The notes under the pieces are model-generated. The model saw nothing but the letters and a program-made list of their open reading frames with translations, made no database searches and was not told the DNA's origin. A stretch of 8,552 nucleotides of DNA. It comes from Patescibacteria group bacterium UBA6023. Its GTDB lineage: Bacteria; Patescibacteriota; Minisyncoccia; Phycocordibacterales; UBA6899. The DNA lies in NCBI GenBank assembly GCA_002429425.1, contig DIZR01000064.1, positions 376 to 8,927 of the forward strand. The letters are read 5' to 3'. A program made the translations under genes and the position numbers. Shown piece by piece: positions 1 through 5,324 of this stretch (the stretch's first letter is position 1; every line of letters begins with the position of its first letter).

Positions 1-62
1 GGAGAATCGAACTCCCGTCTCAACCTTGGGAAGGTCGCATTCTACCACTAAACCATACCCGC
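1..62 (-). tRNA. tRNA-Gly(CCC), 3' end cut by window edge
   Basis: Read on the minus strand from 62, the sequence opens with the acceptor strand GCGGGTA. A D-arm containing TAGTGGTAGA follows, then an anticodon stem CGACC/GGTTG around the loop TTCCCAA. This places CCC as anticodon, reading GGG glycine codons. A T-arm GGGAG-TTCGATT-CTCC begins, and the window ends one base before the T stem closes. The 3' acceptor strand and any encoded CCA are therefore not visible. The gene lies 85 bases downstream of the FtsB-like gene in the same direction. Confidence 0.93.
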
Positions 63-80
63 ATATTATATATTCAGAAA

Positions 81-111
81 ACTTGCTCAATTCATCATGG
101 CACGAGCAAGT
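81..111 (-). terminator. Hairpin after the FtsB-like gene, weak terminator candidate
   Basis: A perfect 8-base inverted repeat has arms at 81-88 and 104-111 (ACTTGCTC/GAGCAAGT) around a 15-base loop. On the minus strand it is followed by TTTTCTG, a short T-rich tail. It sits between the FtsB-like stop codon and the tRNA. It may be a weak terminator or a processing structure that leaves the tRNA partly co-transcribed. The long loop and short tail make efficient termination uncertain. Confidence 0.35.
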
Positions 112-147
112 ATCAGGAAACAAAAGATACACCAAACAAAATGAAAT

Positions 148-549
148 TTAATTAGAAATACCTACTGCACTTATCATTCGTTGCATTATTGTTGGGGAAT
201 TATCCGAAACAGTAACGGTGTGAATTTTTTGTGCATCAGGGTCGGTTACTATCATAACGTTTTCCCCTTCTTTCGCAACCATAAATCGATCCCGAATCTC
301 ACCTTCAATGCCACGGTCTGTTGATAAATTAAGGATATCAAGAGAAAGCTCGGCCTCCCTTTGTTTAAGTTCGCCAAGGCGCTCCTCAGTGATATTTCTT
401 TTTTCTGTCGCTTCAATACTTTTTTGATACATCCCCCATGCTCCGCGCGCAATAAAAAGAAAAAGGACAGCAATGACGATAATCATTGGTTTGCCGTATA
501 TAACTCTTCGTAAACGGTTACGTTCTTTTAAATCTAGCATGTGAGGCAT
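148..549 (-). CDS. Septum formation initiator (FtsB/DivIC-like) protein
   Basis: This 133-residue protein has the bitopic FtsB/DivIC plan. A short basic cytoplasmic tail with KERNRLRR is followed by one membrane helix at about residues 21-35. A charged heptad-like coiled coil runs from about 38 to 75. The family hallmark follows, here RGIEGEIRDRFMVAKEGE at about 79-96. In known relatives the protein bridges the divisome (FtsL/FtsQ type partners) on the outer face of the membrane. The C-terminal tail after about residue 105 is longer than in E. coli FtsB. Neither the ATG at 549 nor the in-frame ATG at 540 has an SD. A TATACT box ends six bases before the first ATG, so a leaderless mRNA starting at 549 is plausible, and I kept that start. 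The family call is firm; the exact FtsB versus DivIC role cannot be decided. Confidence 0.88.
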   Translation of the reverse strand: MPHMLDLKERNRLRRVIYGKPMIIVIAVLFLFIARGAWGMYQKSIEATEKRNITEERLGELKQREAELSLDILNLSTDRGIEGEIRDRFMVAKEGENVMIVTDPDAQKIHTVTVSDNSPTIMQRMISAVGISN

Positions 550-555
550 GTATAT

Positions 556-583
556 AGTATACTATGCATTACCAATCTGATAA
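556..583 (-). promoter_or_regulatory. Promoter of the FtsB-like gene, overlapping a plus-strand -10
   Basis: On the minus strand, TTATCA (578-583) and TATACT (556-561) are 16 bases apart, and TATACT ends six bases before the ATG at 549. The -10 lies in the perfect palindrome AGTATACT (556-563), so the plus strand also shows TATACT (558-563) ahead of the small frame at 588. I see no good plus-strand -35. The -35 on the minus strand matches the consensus at four of six positions. Confidence 0.45.
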
Positions 584-587
584 ATAT

Positions 588-698
588 ATGTTCATAAGAA
601 ACAAAAAAAATCAAAAAATGTTCAATATTGCCTGGACGATACTCGGACTCATGGTTATTGGGAGCATGCTCATGCTTTATCTCCCAGCGTTTCTATAA
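588..698 (+). CDS. 36-residue single-helix membrane microprotein
   Basis: An ATG frame runs from 588 to TAA at 696-698. The N-terminus is basic (MFIRNKKNQK). About 24 hydrophobic residues follow, beginning MFNIAWTILGLMVIG and ending LYLPAFL. This is the profile of a small protein with one membrane helix and a cytoplasmic N-terminus. An internal ATG at 618 would give 26 residues with the helix intact. There is no SD. A palindromic TATACT box lies 25 bases before the ATG, and the stop codon runs straight into a hairpin terminator. It is too short for usual gene callers and I do not recognise a family. The composition, promoter and terminator position suggest a real gene; the function is unknown. 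Confidence 0.5.
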   Translation: MFIRNKKNQKMFNIAWTILGLMVIGSMLMLYLPAFL

Positions 699-727
699 AA
701 AAACCGCCATTTGTATGACGGTTTTTG
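697..727 (-). terminator. Bidirectional intrinsic terminator
   Basis: The hairpin pairs 704-710 with 715-721 around TTGT and is flanked by a run of A on the left and T on the right. In minus-strand RNA the stem is CCGUCAU/AUGGCGG, with a U-G wobble in the middle and a run of seven U after it. On the plus strand the same position is a C-A mismatch, and a run of five U follows. It therefore fits best as terminator of the minus-strand 81-residue gene, and also closes the plus-strand microprotein. Confidence 0.75.
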
Positions 728-785
728 CTAGCGACTAGCGAGAAATTTTAATTACCCGACGCATGAGAGAGCCCTACTTCGAAAC

Positions 786-1031
786 TCAAACGGAATGAGC
801 TTGGCGGGGTTGTATGTTGGTGTAGATAGATTCAAATTCATCTACTGTGTGTCCATGAGATGAAATCTGCGTTGCGCTTGTTTCTTGAAAAACCGAATCG
901 ATACAAGTATGCCCAACCTCAGCACGCATTTGTTTTGCAAATGCATCCGCTGACTCCTTATCATCAAAAGAGCGCACCCCAGGAACACAATCCTGTCCAC
1001 CATCAGCATGAAAATGAACGATGTGATACAT
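786..1031 (-). CDS. Unrecognised 81-residue soluble protein
   Basis: I do not recognise a family. The frame starts at ATG 1031 with a good SD (GGGAG, six bases upstream) and ends with TGA at 786-788, about 60 bases before a strong terminator. The product is acidic and hydrophilic, with no signal peptide or membrane helix. It has a likely strand MYHIVHFHADGG, a helix around residues 26-38 (ESADAFAKQMRAE), two cysteines (15 and 43) and several histidines. A small alpha/beta fold is plausible. It lies alone between lepA and the division gene, flanked by two copies of an 11-base direct repeat. A metal or redox role from the His/Cys content would be a guess. Confidence 0.72.
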   Translation of the reverse strand: MYHIVHFHADGGQDCVPGVRSFDDKESADAFAKQMRAEVGHTCIDSVFQETSATQISSHGHTVDEFESIYTNIQPRQAHSV

Positions 1032-1037
1032 AATTTT

Positions 1038-1042
1038 CTCCC
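1038..1042 (-). promoter_or_regulatory. Shine-Dalgarno of the 81-residue gene
   Basis: GGGAG on the minus strand lies six bases before the ATG at 1031. It fixes that start and is one of only two clear ribosome binding sites placed at a start codon in the window. Confidence 0.7.
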
Positions 1043-1111
1043 ATATTGAAATTTCTTACCCAAGATTACGTCGAGCCCTACTTTAATGCAAGCATGCCAT
1101 TGCGTACACGG

Positions 1112-1117
1112 TATAAT
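1112..1117 (+). promoter_or_regulatory. Plus-strand TATAAT box
   Basis: A perfect TATAAT lies 25 bases before the ATG of the small frame at 1143. The expected start of transcription is near 1124. No convincing TTGACA-like -35 lies 16-18 bases upstream (CAAGCA at 1089-1094), so only the -10 supports it. It may be chance in AT-rich intergenic DNA. Confidence 0.35.
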
Positions 1118-1142
1118 CTCAATTAAATAATTTCGATTTTGA

Positions 1143-1241
1143 ATGAAATTTGATAAGTCAAAACACTCTAAGGTAACTTTTCATTTGGAATACAGTACTA
1201 TGTCCTGGACTGAGGCAGTATTTGAAAAGCTGTATGGGTAA
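1143..1241 (+). CDS. Possible 32-residue small protein
   Basis: An ATG frame at 1143-1145 runs to TAA at 1239-1241. It encodes a basic N-terminal half (MKFDKSKHSK) and a more ordinary C-terminal half (SWTEAVFEKLYG), with no membrane helix. There is no SD, but a TATAAT box lies 25 bases upstream. The last third overlaps the arms of a potential RNA junction (1183-1255), which offers a competing non-coding reading. It is not recognised, and at this length an open frame can occur by chance. The balanced, protein-like residue choice is the main support. Confidence 0.3.
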   Translation: MKFDKSKHSKVTFHLEYSTMSWTEAVFEKLYG

Positions 1242-1255
1242 TACTGCTTCCAAAT
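1183..1255. other. Potential three-way RNA junction between lepA and its neighbour
   Basis: ATTTGGAA (1183-1190) pairs with TTCCAAAT (1248-1255), and GCAGTATT (1215-1222) pairs with AATACTGC (1240-1247). The two right arms abut, giving 16 continuous paired bases. The left side has a 24-base insertion (1191-1214) that can form its own CAGT/ACTG hairpin. A further small hairpin GGACA/TGTCC lies at 1268-1284, just past the lepA stop. No U tract follows on either strand. It could be the lepA 3' end, an independent RNA, or an mRNA structure of the small plus-strand frame. Confidence 0.4.
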
Positions 1256-1294
1256 CTGCCGAAGGAAGGACAAGTAATGTGTCCAAATGAGGAG

Positions 1295-3097
1295 TTACTC
1301 GTCGGAGCGAATCATTTTAATAAAGACATCAGCCGGAATATTCACCGTCCCCATCTCCTGCATTTTCTTTTTTCCTTTCTTTTGTTTTTCGCGGAGTTTC
1401 ATCTTGCGGGTGATGTCGCCTCCATAGAGGTAGCCCGTCACATCCTTTTTGAGGGCAGAGAGGCGCTCGGATGAAATAATACGGCCCATCGCTTTGGCCT
1501 GCATTTTAACAACAATCATCTGACGTGGCATCGACTTAGCAAGCTTTTTCACTGCAGCCTCGGCCTCCTCCTGTGCACGACGGCGCGATACGACGCGGGA
1601 AAATGCGGTCACGATTTCGTCATTCACGAGGATGTCGAGACGCGTAACGTCTGCATCACGAAAACCACCGATCTCGTATGAGAGACTCGCGAAGCCTGAC
1701 GAAACGGATTTTAATTTATCGAAAAACCCACGCATGAGCTCACGAAGTGGCATCTTAAACTCCACTTTGAAGCGATTTTCTCCGAAAATATCAGTATTAC
1801 CCGACTCTGCCTCATGCTCGTACAACAGCTGGTTCACGGGACCAACGTAGTCGGGTGGAAGGATGATCTCCCCGTCGAGCCATGGCTCGCGCACGGAAGC
1901 TACCTCGCTGTCATCAGGAAAGAGTGAGGGAGAATAAATAATCTCTACTTTTTTCGTGCGCACGTAGGTTATCTCGTAGGTGATGGTGGGTGTCGTCACC
2001 ACAAGCTCGAGGTTGAATTCACGACGCAAACGTTCGGTAATAATCTCAAGGTGGAGCATACCAAGAAATCCACAGCGAAATCCGCGCCCTAAATTACCCG
2101 AAGCCTCTTCCTCGAAGGTGAGCGATGAATCGGAAAGCTGGAGGCGTTGTAGTGCGAGGCGGAGCACGGGAAGATTGTCCTGACTCTCTGGATAGACCGA
2201 GGCCCACACCACGGGGCGTGGCTTACCATACCCAGGAAGAGCTGGGAGTGAATTTTTAAAAAATGTAACCGTGTCTCCTACCGCGGCGATACCTGGGCGT
2301 TTGATACCCGTCACAATGTATCCTATTTCTCCATGTGAGAGGTCGGGCTTTTCTACTTCGCCAGGGGCAAAGTATCCCGTCTCCAATGCAAAAAACTTTT
2401 CTTTTGCTGCGAGAAATATCAGCTCATCACCCTTTTTTATCGTACCATCGAGTACGCGCACATAGAGAATAACGCCACGATGATTTGAATACGAAAAATC
2501 AAAAATAAGCGCACGTGCGCTTTTTGTATCAACAAACTCTTCAAGTGGTCCTGGAATACGCTCAACAATTGCATCGAGTAATTCATTTACACCCTCCCCT
2601 GTTTTTCCTGAAACGAGCATAACACTCTCAGGTGAAACATTCAATAATTTGACCACCTCATCGCGCACATCATCGATGCGCGCGAGTGGTGAATCGATCT
2701 TTGAAAGTACTGGGATAATCATGAGTCCATGTTCACGTGCCATTGCGAGCGTCGTCAATGTTTGCGCTTGTACACCCTGCGTTGAATCAACCAAAAGCAA
2801 GCACCCCTCAACGGCATTTAATGCACGTGATACTTCATATGAAAAATCAATATGCCCTGGTGTATCAATGAGATTCAGAAGATATTTTTCACCCCCATGC
2901 TCATGGTACATGCGGACTGGCTGCATTTTAATCGTGATTCCACGTTCGCGCTCAAGCTCCATGGAATCAAGCACTTGTTCATGCATTTTGCGTTTTTCGA
3001 TGGTATGAGTAGCTTCAAGCATTCGATCAGCAAGAGTGGACTTTCCATGGTCAATATGGGCGATAATACTGAAGTTTCGAATCATGTTTTTAGACAT
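1295..3097 (-). CDS. lepA: Elongation factor 4 (LepA), ribosome-associated GTPase
   Basis: This 600-residue translation GTPase acts on the ribosome and is linked to back-translocation and initiation quality. From the chosen start, G1 is AHIDHGKST (13-21), G2 is in RERGITIK (about 50-57), and G3 is DTPGH (78-82). G4 appears as SKID (132-135) and G5 as SGKTG (163-167). The EF-G-like domains II, III and V follow. The LepA-specific C-terminal domain ends with YGGDITRKMKLREKQ and a lysine-rich tail. The N-terminus of known LepA begins just before RNFSIIAHIDHGKS, so the ATG at 3097 (MSKNMIRN) or 3106 is right. The longer frame to 3151 would start inside the preceding terminator loop. G4 is usually NKID and G5 usually SAK, so both are altered. 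There is no SD before either start. Confidence 0.96.
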   Translation of the reverse strand: MSKNMIRNFSIIAHIDHGKSTLADRMLEATHTIEKRKMHEQVLDSMELERERGITIKMQPVRMYHEHGGEKYLLNLIDTPGHIDFSYEVSRALNAVEGCLLLVDSTQGVQAQTLTTLAMAREHGLMIIPVLSKIDSPLARIDDVRDEVVKLLNVSPESVMLVSGKTGEGVNELLDAIVERIPGPLEEFVDTKSARALIFDFSYSNHRGVILYVRVLDGTIKKGDELIFLAAKEKFFALETGYFAPGEVEKPDLSHGEIGYIVTGIKRPGIAAVGDTVTFFKNSLPALPGYGKPRPVVWASVYPESQDNLPVLRLALQRLQLSDSSLTFEEEASGNLGRGFRCGFLGMLHLEIITERLRREFNLELVVTTPTITYEITYVRTKKVEIIYSPSLFPDDSEVASVREPWLDGEIILPPDYVGPVNQLLYEHEAESGNTDIFGENRFKVEFKMPLRELMRGFFDKLKSVSSGFASLSYEIGGFRDADVTRLDILVNDEIVTAFSRVVSRRRAQEEAEAAVKKLAKSMPRQMIVVKMQAKAMGRIISSERLSALKKDVTGYLYGGDITRKMKLREKQKKGKKKMQEMGTVNIPADVFIKMIRSDE

Positions 3098-3104
3098 ACG
3101 ACCC

Positions 3105-3113
3105 ATACTAGCA
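3105..3113 (-). promoter_or_regulatory. Possible extended -10 before lepA
   Basis: On the minus strand, TGCTAGTAT has the TGn extension plus a hexamer matching TATAAT at four positions. It ends seven bases before the ATG at 3097, so transcription could begin at or next to the start codon (leaderless). The terminator at 3139-3161 implies that lepA needs its own promoter. No clear -35 is visible. Confidence 0.3.
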
Positions 3114-3138
3114 CATAAAATGAGAAGCAAAAGGATAT

Positions 3139-3161
3139 AAAAAATGGGCACGTATGCCCAT
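3139..3161 (-). terminator. Intrinsic terminator of the 129-residue gene
   Basis: The perfect 7-base stem ATGGGCA/TGCCCAT (3144-3150 with 3155-3161) has a four-base loop and is followed on the minus strand by a run of T (3144-3139). An outer pairing, GGATAT (3133-3138) with ATATCC (3160-3165), could enclose the U tract. The structure begins right at the TAG stop codon (3165-3167) of the gene it ends and separates it from lepA. Confidence 0.8.
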
Positions 3162-3164
3162 ATC

Positions 3165-3554
3165 CTAAGTTACACAAACAGCACCATATTTTAATTCATC
3201 ATCCCACTGCATTGGTGCAGAATCCCGAAGTCCCTTTTGCATCTCTGTATTATCAAAAGTTATCTCCCACAGACAATGGTTTGTTTCGCAAATATCCTCA
3301 ACAACAAGCGATACGATGGAAACGACATACATTATCGCATATCCAATCAAGATGAGACCAATAAGTCCACTGATCTCAAAACCACAGACCGCAAGCAATA
3401 TCACCACCGTAGCAATAAGCAGCGGAAGTGATGCAAACATAAAATAAAAGTAGGAAAACTGAGACCGATAGTCAACACGCTCGTTCATTCCACTCACAAA
3501 GAGATCGACAAACTTGCGACGGAGTACTAATGCATCTTCTATTTGCGAATTCAT
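3165..3554 (-). CDS. Small two-helix membrane protein of unknown function
   Basis: I do not recognise a family for this 129-residue protein. A hydrophilic N-terminus with about 30 residues (MNSQIEDALVLRRKFVDLF) is followed by two hydrophobic segments, at about 33-55 and 61-84. A polar C-terminal domain of about 45 residues follows, ending WDDELKYGAVCVT. Three cysteines lie after the helices: two (89 and 94) close together in VVEDICETNHCLW and one near the C-terminus. The start at 3554 is supported by AGGAG six to seven bases upstream, and the gene has its own promoter (3586-3613) and terminator, so it is a single-gene unit. Topology would place both ends on the same side of the membrane. It is a real gene by signals; the role is open. 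Confidence 0.8.
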   Translation of the reverse strand: MNSQIEDALVLRRKFVDLFVSGMNERVDYRSQFSYFYFMFASLPLLIATVVILLAVCGFEISGLIGLILIGYAIMYVVSIVSLVVEDICETNHCLWEITFDNTEMQKGLRDSAPMQWDDELKYGAVCVT

Positions 3555-3561
3555 GGCAAAT

Positions 3562-3566
3562 CTCCT
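3562..3566 (-). promoter_or_regulatory. Shine-Dalgarno of the two-helix membrane protein
   Basis: AGGAG within TTAGGAGATTTGCC on the minus strand sits seven bases before the ATG at 3554 and decides that start. Confidence 0.75.
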
Positions 3567-3585
3567 AAATGGAACGTCTCTTTTC

Positions 3586-3613
3586 AGTCTAGCGTAGCCA
3601 CAAGGAACGTCAA
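3586..3613 (-). promoter_or_regulatory. Promoter of the two-helix membrane protein gene
   Basis: On the minus strand TTGACG (3608-3613, five of six consensus positions) and TAGACT (3586-3591, four of six) are separated by 16 bases. Transcription would start near 3579, leaving a leader of about 25 bases with the SD in it. The 8-mer GACGTTCC occurs twice, at 3604-3611 overlapping the -35 and at 3571-3578 at the start of the transcript. Confidence 0.55.
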
Positions 3614-3629
3614 CCCGCCGAGTCTGAAT

Positions 3630-5309
3630 TTAGATTCCTTCTTGCTCAGTTGCAATAGGTTTTACTTTCCAGAACTTGTGATGCAGCGAAACGCGTATTT
3701 CTTCAATTTCCCTATTCTCCATCAAGCGAAGGAGAAATATTGCCGAAAAAATACCAATAGTTCCAGAAAGCAATCCTTGCAGAAATATTCCCAGGAAAAT
3801 GTTTTGATCAAATATAGTCGCAAACACCTGAAGACTATGGTACGTAACAAAACCCATAACTATCGATGCAGTAAAACTATGTAAAAATGCCTTTTTGATT
3901 TTTGATTTAAATTTAGGAAAATGTTTTTCAAGAGCACTAAGTAGGAAAAGAAGATTCATTATCATACCAATAGAAAATCCGAGTGGGAGCATGAGCATAC
4001 TTGTACCGGGTGTATCAGTGACACGAAGTAGTGTTTCTGCAAAATAACGAAATGTGAGATTACTGGAAAAAAGATGGAGTAGCGCAAAAGTTGATAAAAC
4101 AATAAGTATTGCTCCAGACACGTTTGCATACAATGGTATACGAGTTCTTCCCATTGCATAAAATGATCGTGTGTACAGAAGTACTAAATTCTGCGCAACA
4201 ATCGATATCGCAAAAAGCGCAAGCGTTGCCGCAGTGAGCTTCGTTGCGGTCCAATCAAATGCACCTGAGCCAAGAATTGTACGAACAATCTGAGCGCGCA
4301 AAACAATAAAAAGTACGATAGCAGGTAATGACCAAAAAATAATATGCCTACTTGCAGATACTATTTGCTCGAGAAATGCCTCATGGTTTCCTCCACTCCA
4401 AAGTTTTGCAAGTGTCGGAAATGCCGCAACTGAATAGCTCATACCAATAATTGAGAGTGGTATACTTTGTAAATTCATACCAAGAATAAATACCGCAATC
4501 GAGCCTATTTCGATACGTGACGCAAGTCCAATGAGTACCATTGTCGCAAGATGAGTCGCCGATAACGCTATCGTACGTGGAATTGAAAGTTTCATCACAC
4601 TGCGAATGATGCCCATATCGACGTGCATTGTAAGTCGAGGAACAAGACGTTCTGACATAAGCACGGGAATTTGAATCATCACATGCATCAGTGCTCCAAG
4701 TAGTACACCGATCGCAATACCCGATAACCCAAAGGAGGGCATCAAAAAAATGATACCAATAATAATCCCAGTATTATAAAGTAGTGGTCCAAGTGCAAAC
4801 ACAAAAAAACGTCGGAGAGATTGGGTCACTGCGCCAAAAAGATTCGAGATTCCCAAAAGAAGGGGTGAGAGTAGGAGTATTCGTGACAATGTAACGAATT
4901 CCGCTTGTTCCGCTCCGCTAAATCCTGGAACAATAAGGTGTGCAAGGTACGGAAGAGCTAAAAAGATCAGAGTACAAATAAATAGCATGGCCAATATAAA
5001 TACCGTAAATACGGAATTGATAAATTGTCTTGCTCTTACTTTGTCATGCTCGCGCGTAATACGTTCAAGAAGAAATGGAATAAGCACCGTTACGGCAACA
5101 AACGACGCTACGGAAGCATACAAAAAGTCAGGTACGCGAAACGCCGCATAATAGGTATCAAGTGAAACACTTGCACCAAGCGTATGTGCAAGCAGTCGGT
5201 CGCGAAAAAGTCCCAAAAGCTGAGAGAGGAATGCGGTCCCCGCAAGGAGAATAGCGGCCTCATGAAGACCACTCCACTCCCGATTAAAAACGCGCAATAT
5301 TCGATCCAT
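3630..5309 (-). CDS. murJ: MurJ-like lipid II flippase (MOP superfamily)
   Basis: This 559-residue protein has the MurJ architecture, with about 14 hydrophobic segments across nearly the whole length. In the known family it flips lipid-linked peptidoglycan precursor to the outer face of the membrane. Recognisable segments include SQLLGLFRDRLLAHTLGAS (29-47), LDTYYAAFRVPDF (50-62), PTLAKLWSGGNHEAF (298-312) and RSFYAMGRTRIP (381-392). By eye against E. coli MurJ, R24 and D39 are kept (R36, D51). R18, R52 and R270 are replaced by Q30, Y64 and N279. The ATG at 5309 lies 15 bases after the stop of the upstream membrane/TPR gene, in one operon, with no SD, so translation may be coupled. A flippase for another lipid-linked glycan (Wzx-like) is the main alternative. 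Confidence 0.85.
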   Translation of the reverse strand: MDRILRVFNREWSGLHEAAILLAGTAFLSQLLGLFRDRLLAHTLGASVSLDTYYAAFRVPDFLYASVASFVAVTVLIPFLLERITREHDKVRARQFINSVFTVFILAMLFICTLIFLALPYLAHLIVPGFSGAEQAEFVTLSRILLLSPLLLGISNLFGAVTQSLRRFFVFALGPLLYNTGIIIGIIFLMPSFGLSGIAIGVLLGALMHVMIQIPVLMSERLVPRLTMHVDMGIIRSVMKLSIPRTIALSATHLATMVLIGLASRIEIGSIAVFILGMNLQSIPLSIIGMSYSVAAFPTLAKLWSGGNHEAFLEQIVSASRHIIFWSLPAIVLFIVLRAQIVRTILGSGAFDWTATKLTAATLALFAISIVAQNLVLLYTRSFYAMGRTRIPLYANVSGAILIVLSTFALLHLFSSNLTFRYFAETLLRVTDTPGTSMLMLPLGFSIGMIMNLLFLLSALEKHFPKFKSKIKKAFLHSFTASIVMGFVTYHSLQVFATIFDQNIFLGIFLQGLLSGTIGIFSAIFLLRLMENREIEEIRVSLHHKFWKVKPIATEQEGI

Positions 5310-5324
5310 AGAGCGCTTTATTCA

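Noticed and set aside
65..70. TATAAT just before the tRNA
   Set aside because: It is only two bases from the mature tRNA 5' end, so the start of transcription would fall inside the tRNA.
2649..3008. Plus-strand frame of 119 codons opposite lepA
   Set aside because: It lies wholly antisense to strongly conserved GTPase motifs and encodes a Ser/Arg/Cys-rich product typical of shadow frames.
3098..3151. Longer lepA start at 3151
   Set aside because: It adds 18 residues not found in LepA, and the ATG falls in the loop of the preceding gene's terminator.
3543..3884. Plus-strand frame of 113 codons across the murJ end and a promoter
   Set aside because: It is antisense to murJ and the neighbouring gene's promoter, with no ribosome site and a biased composition.
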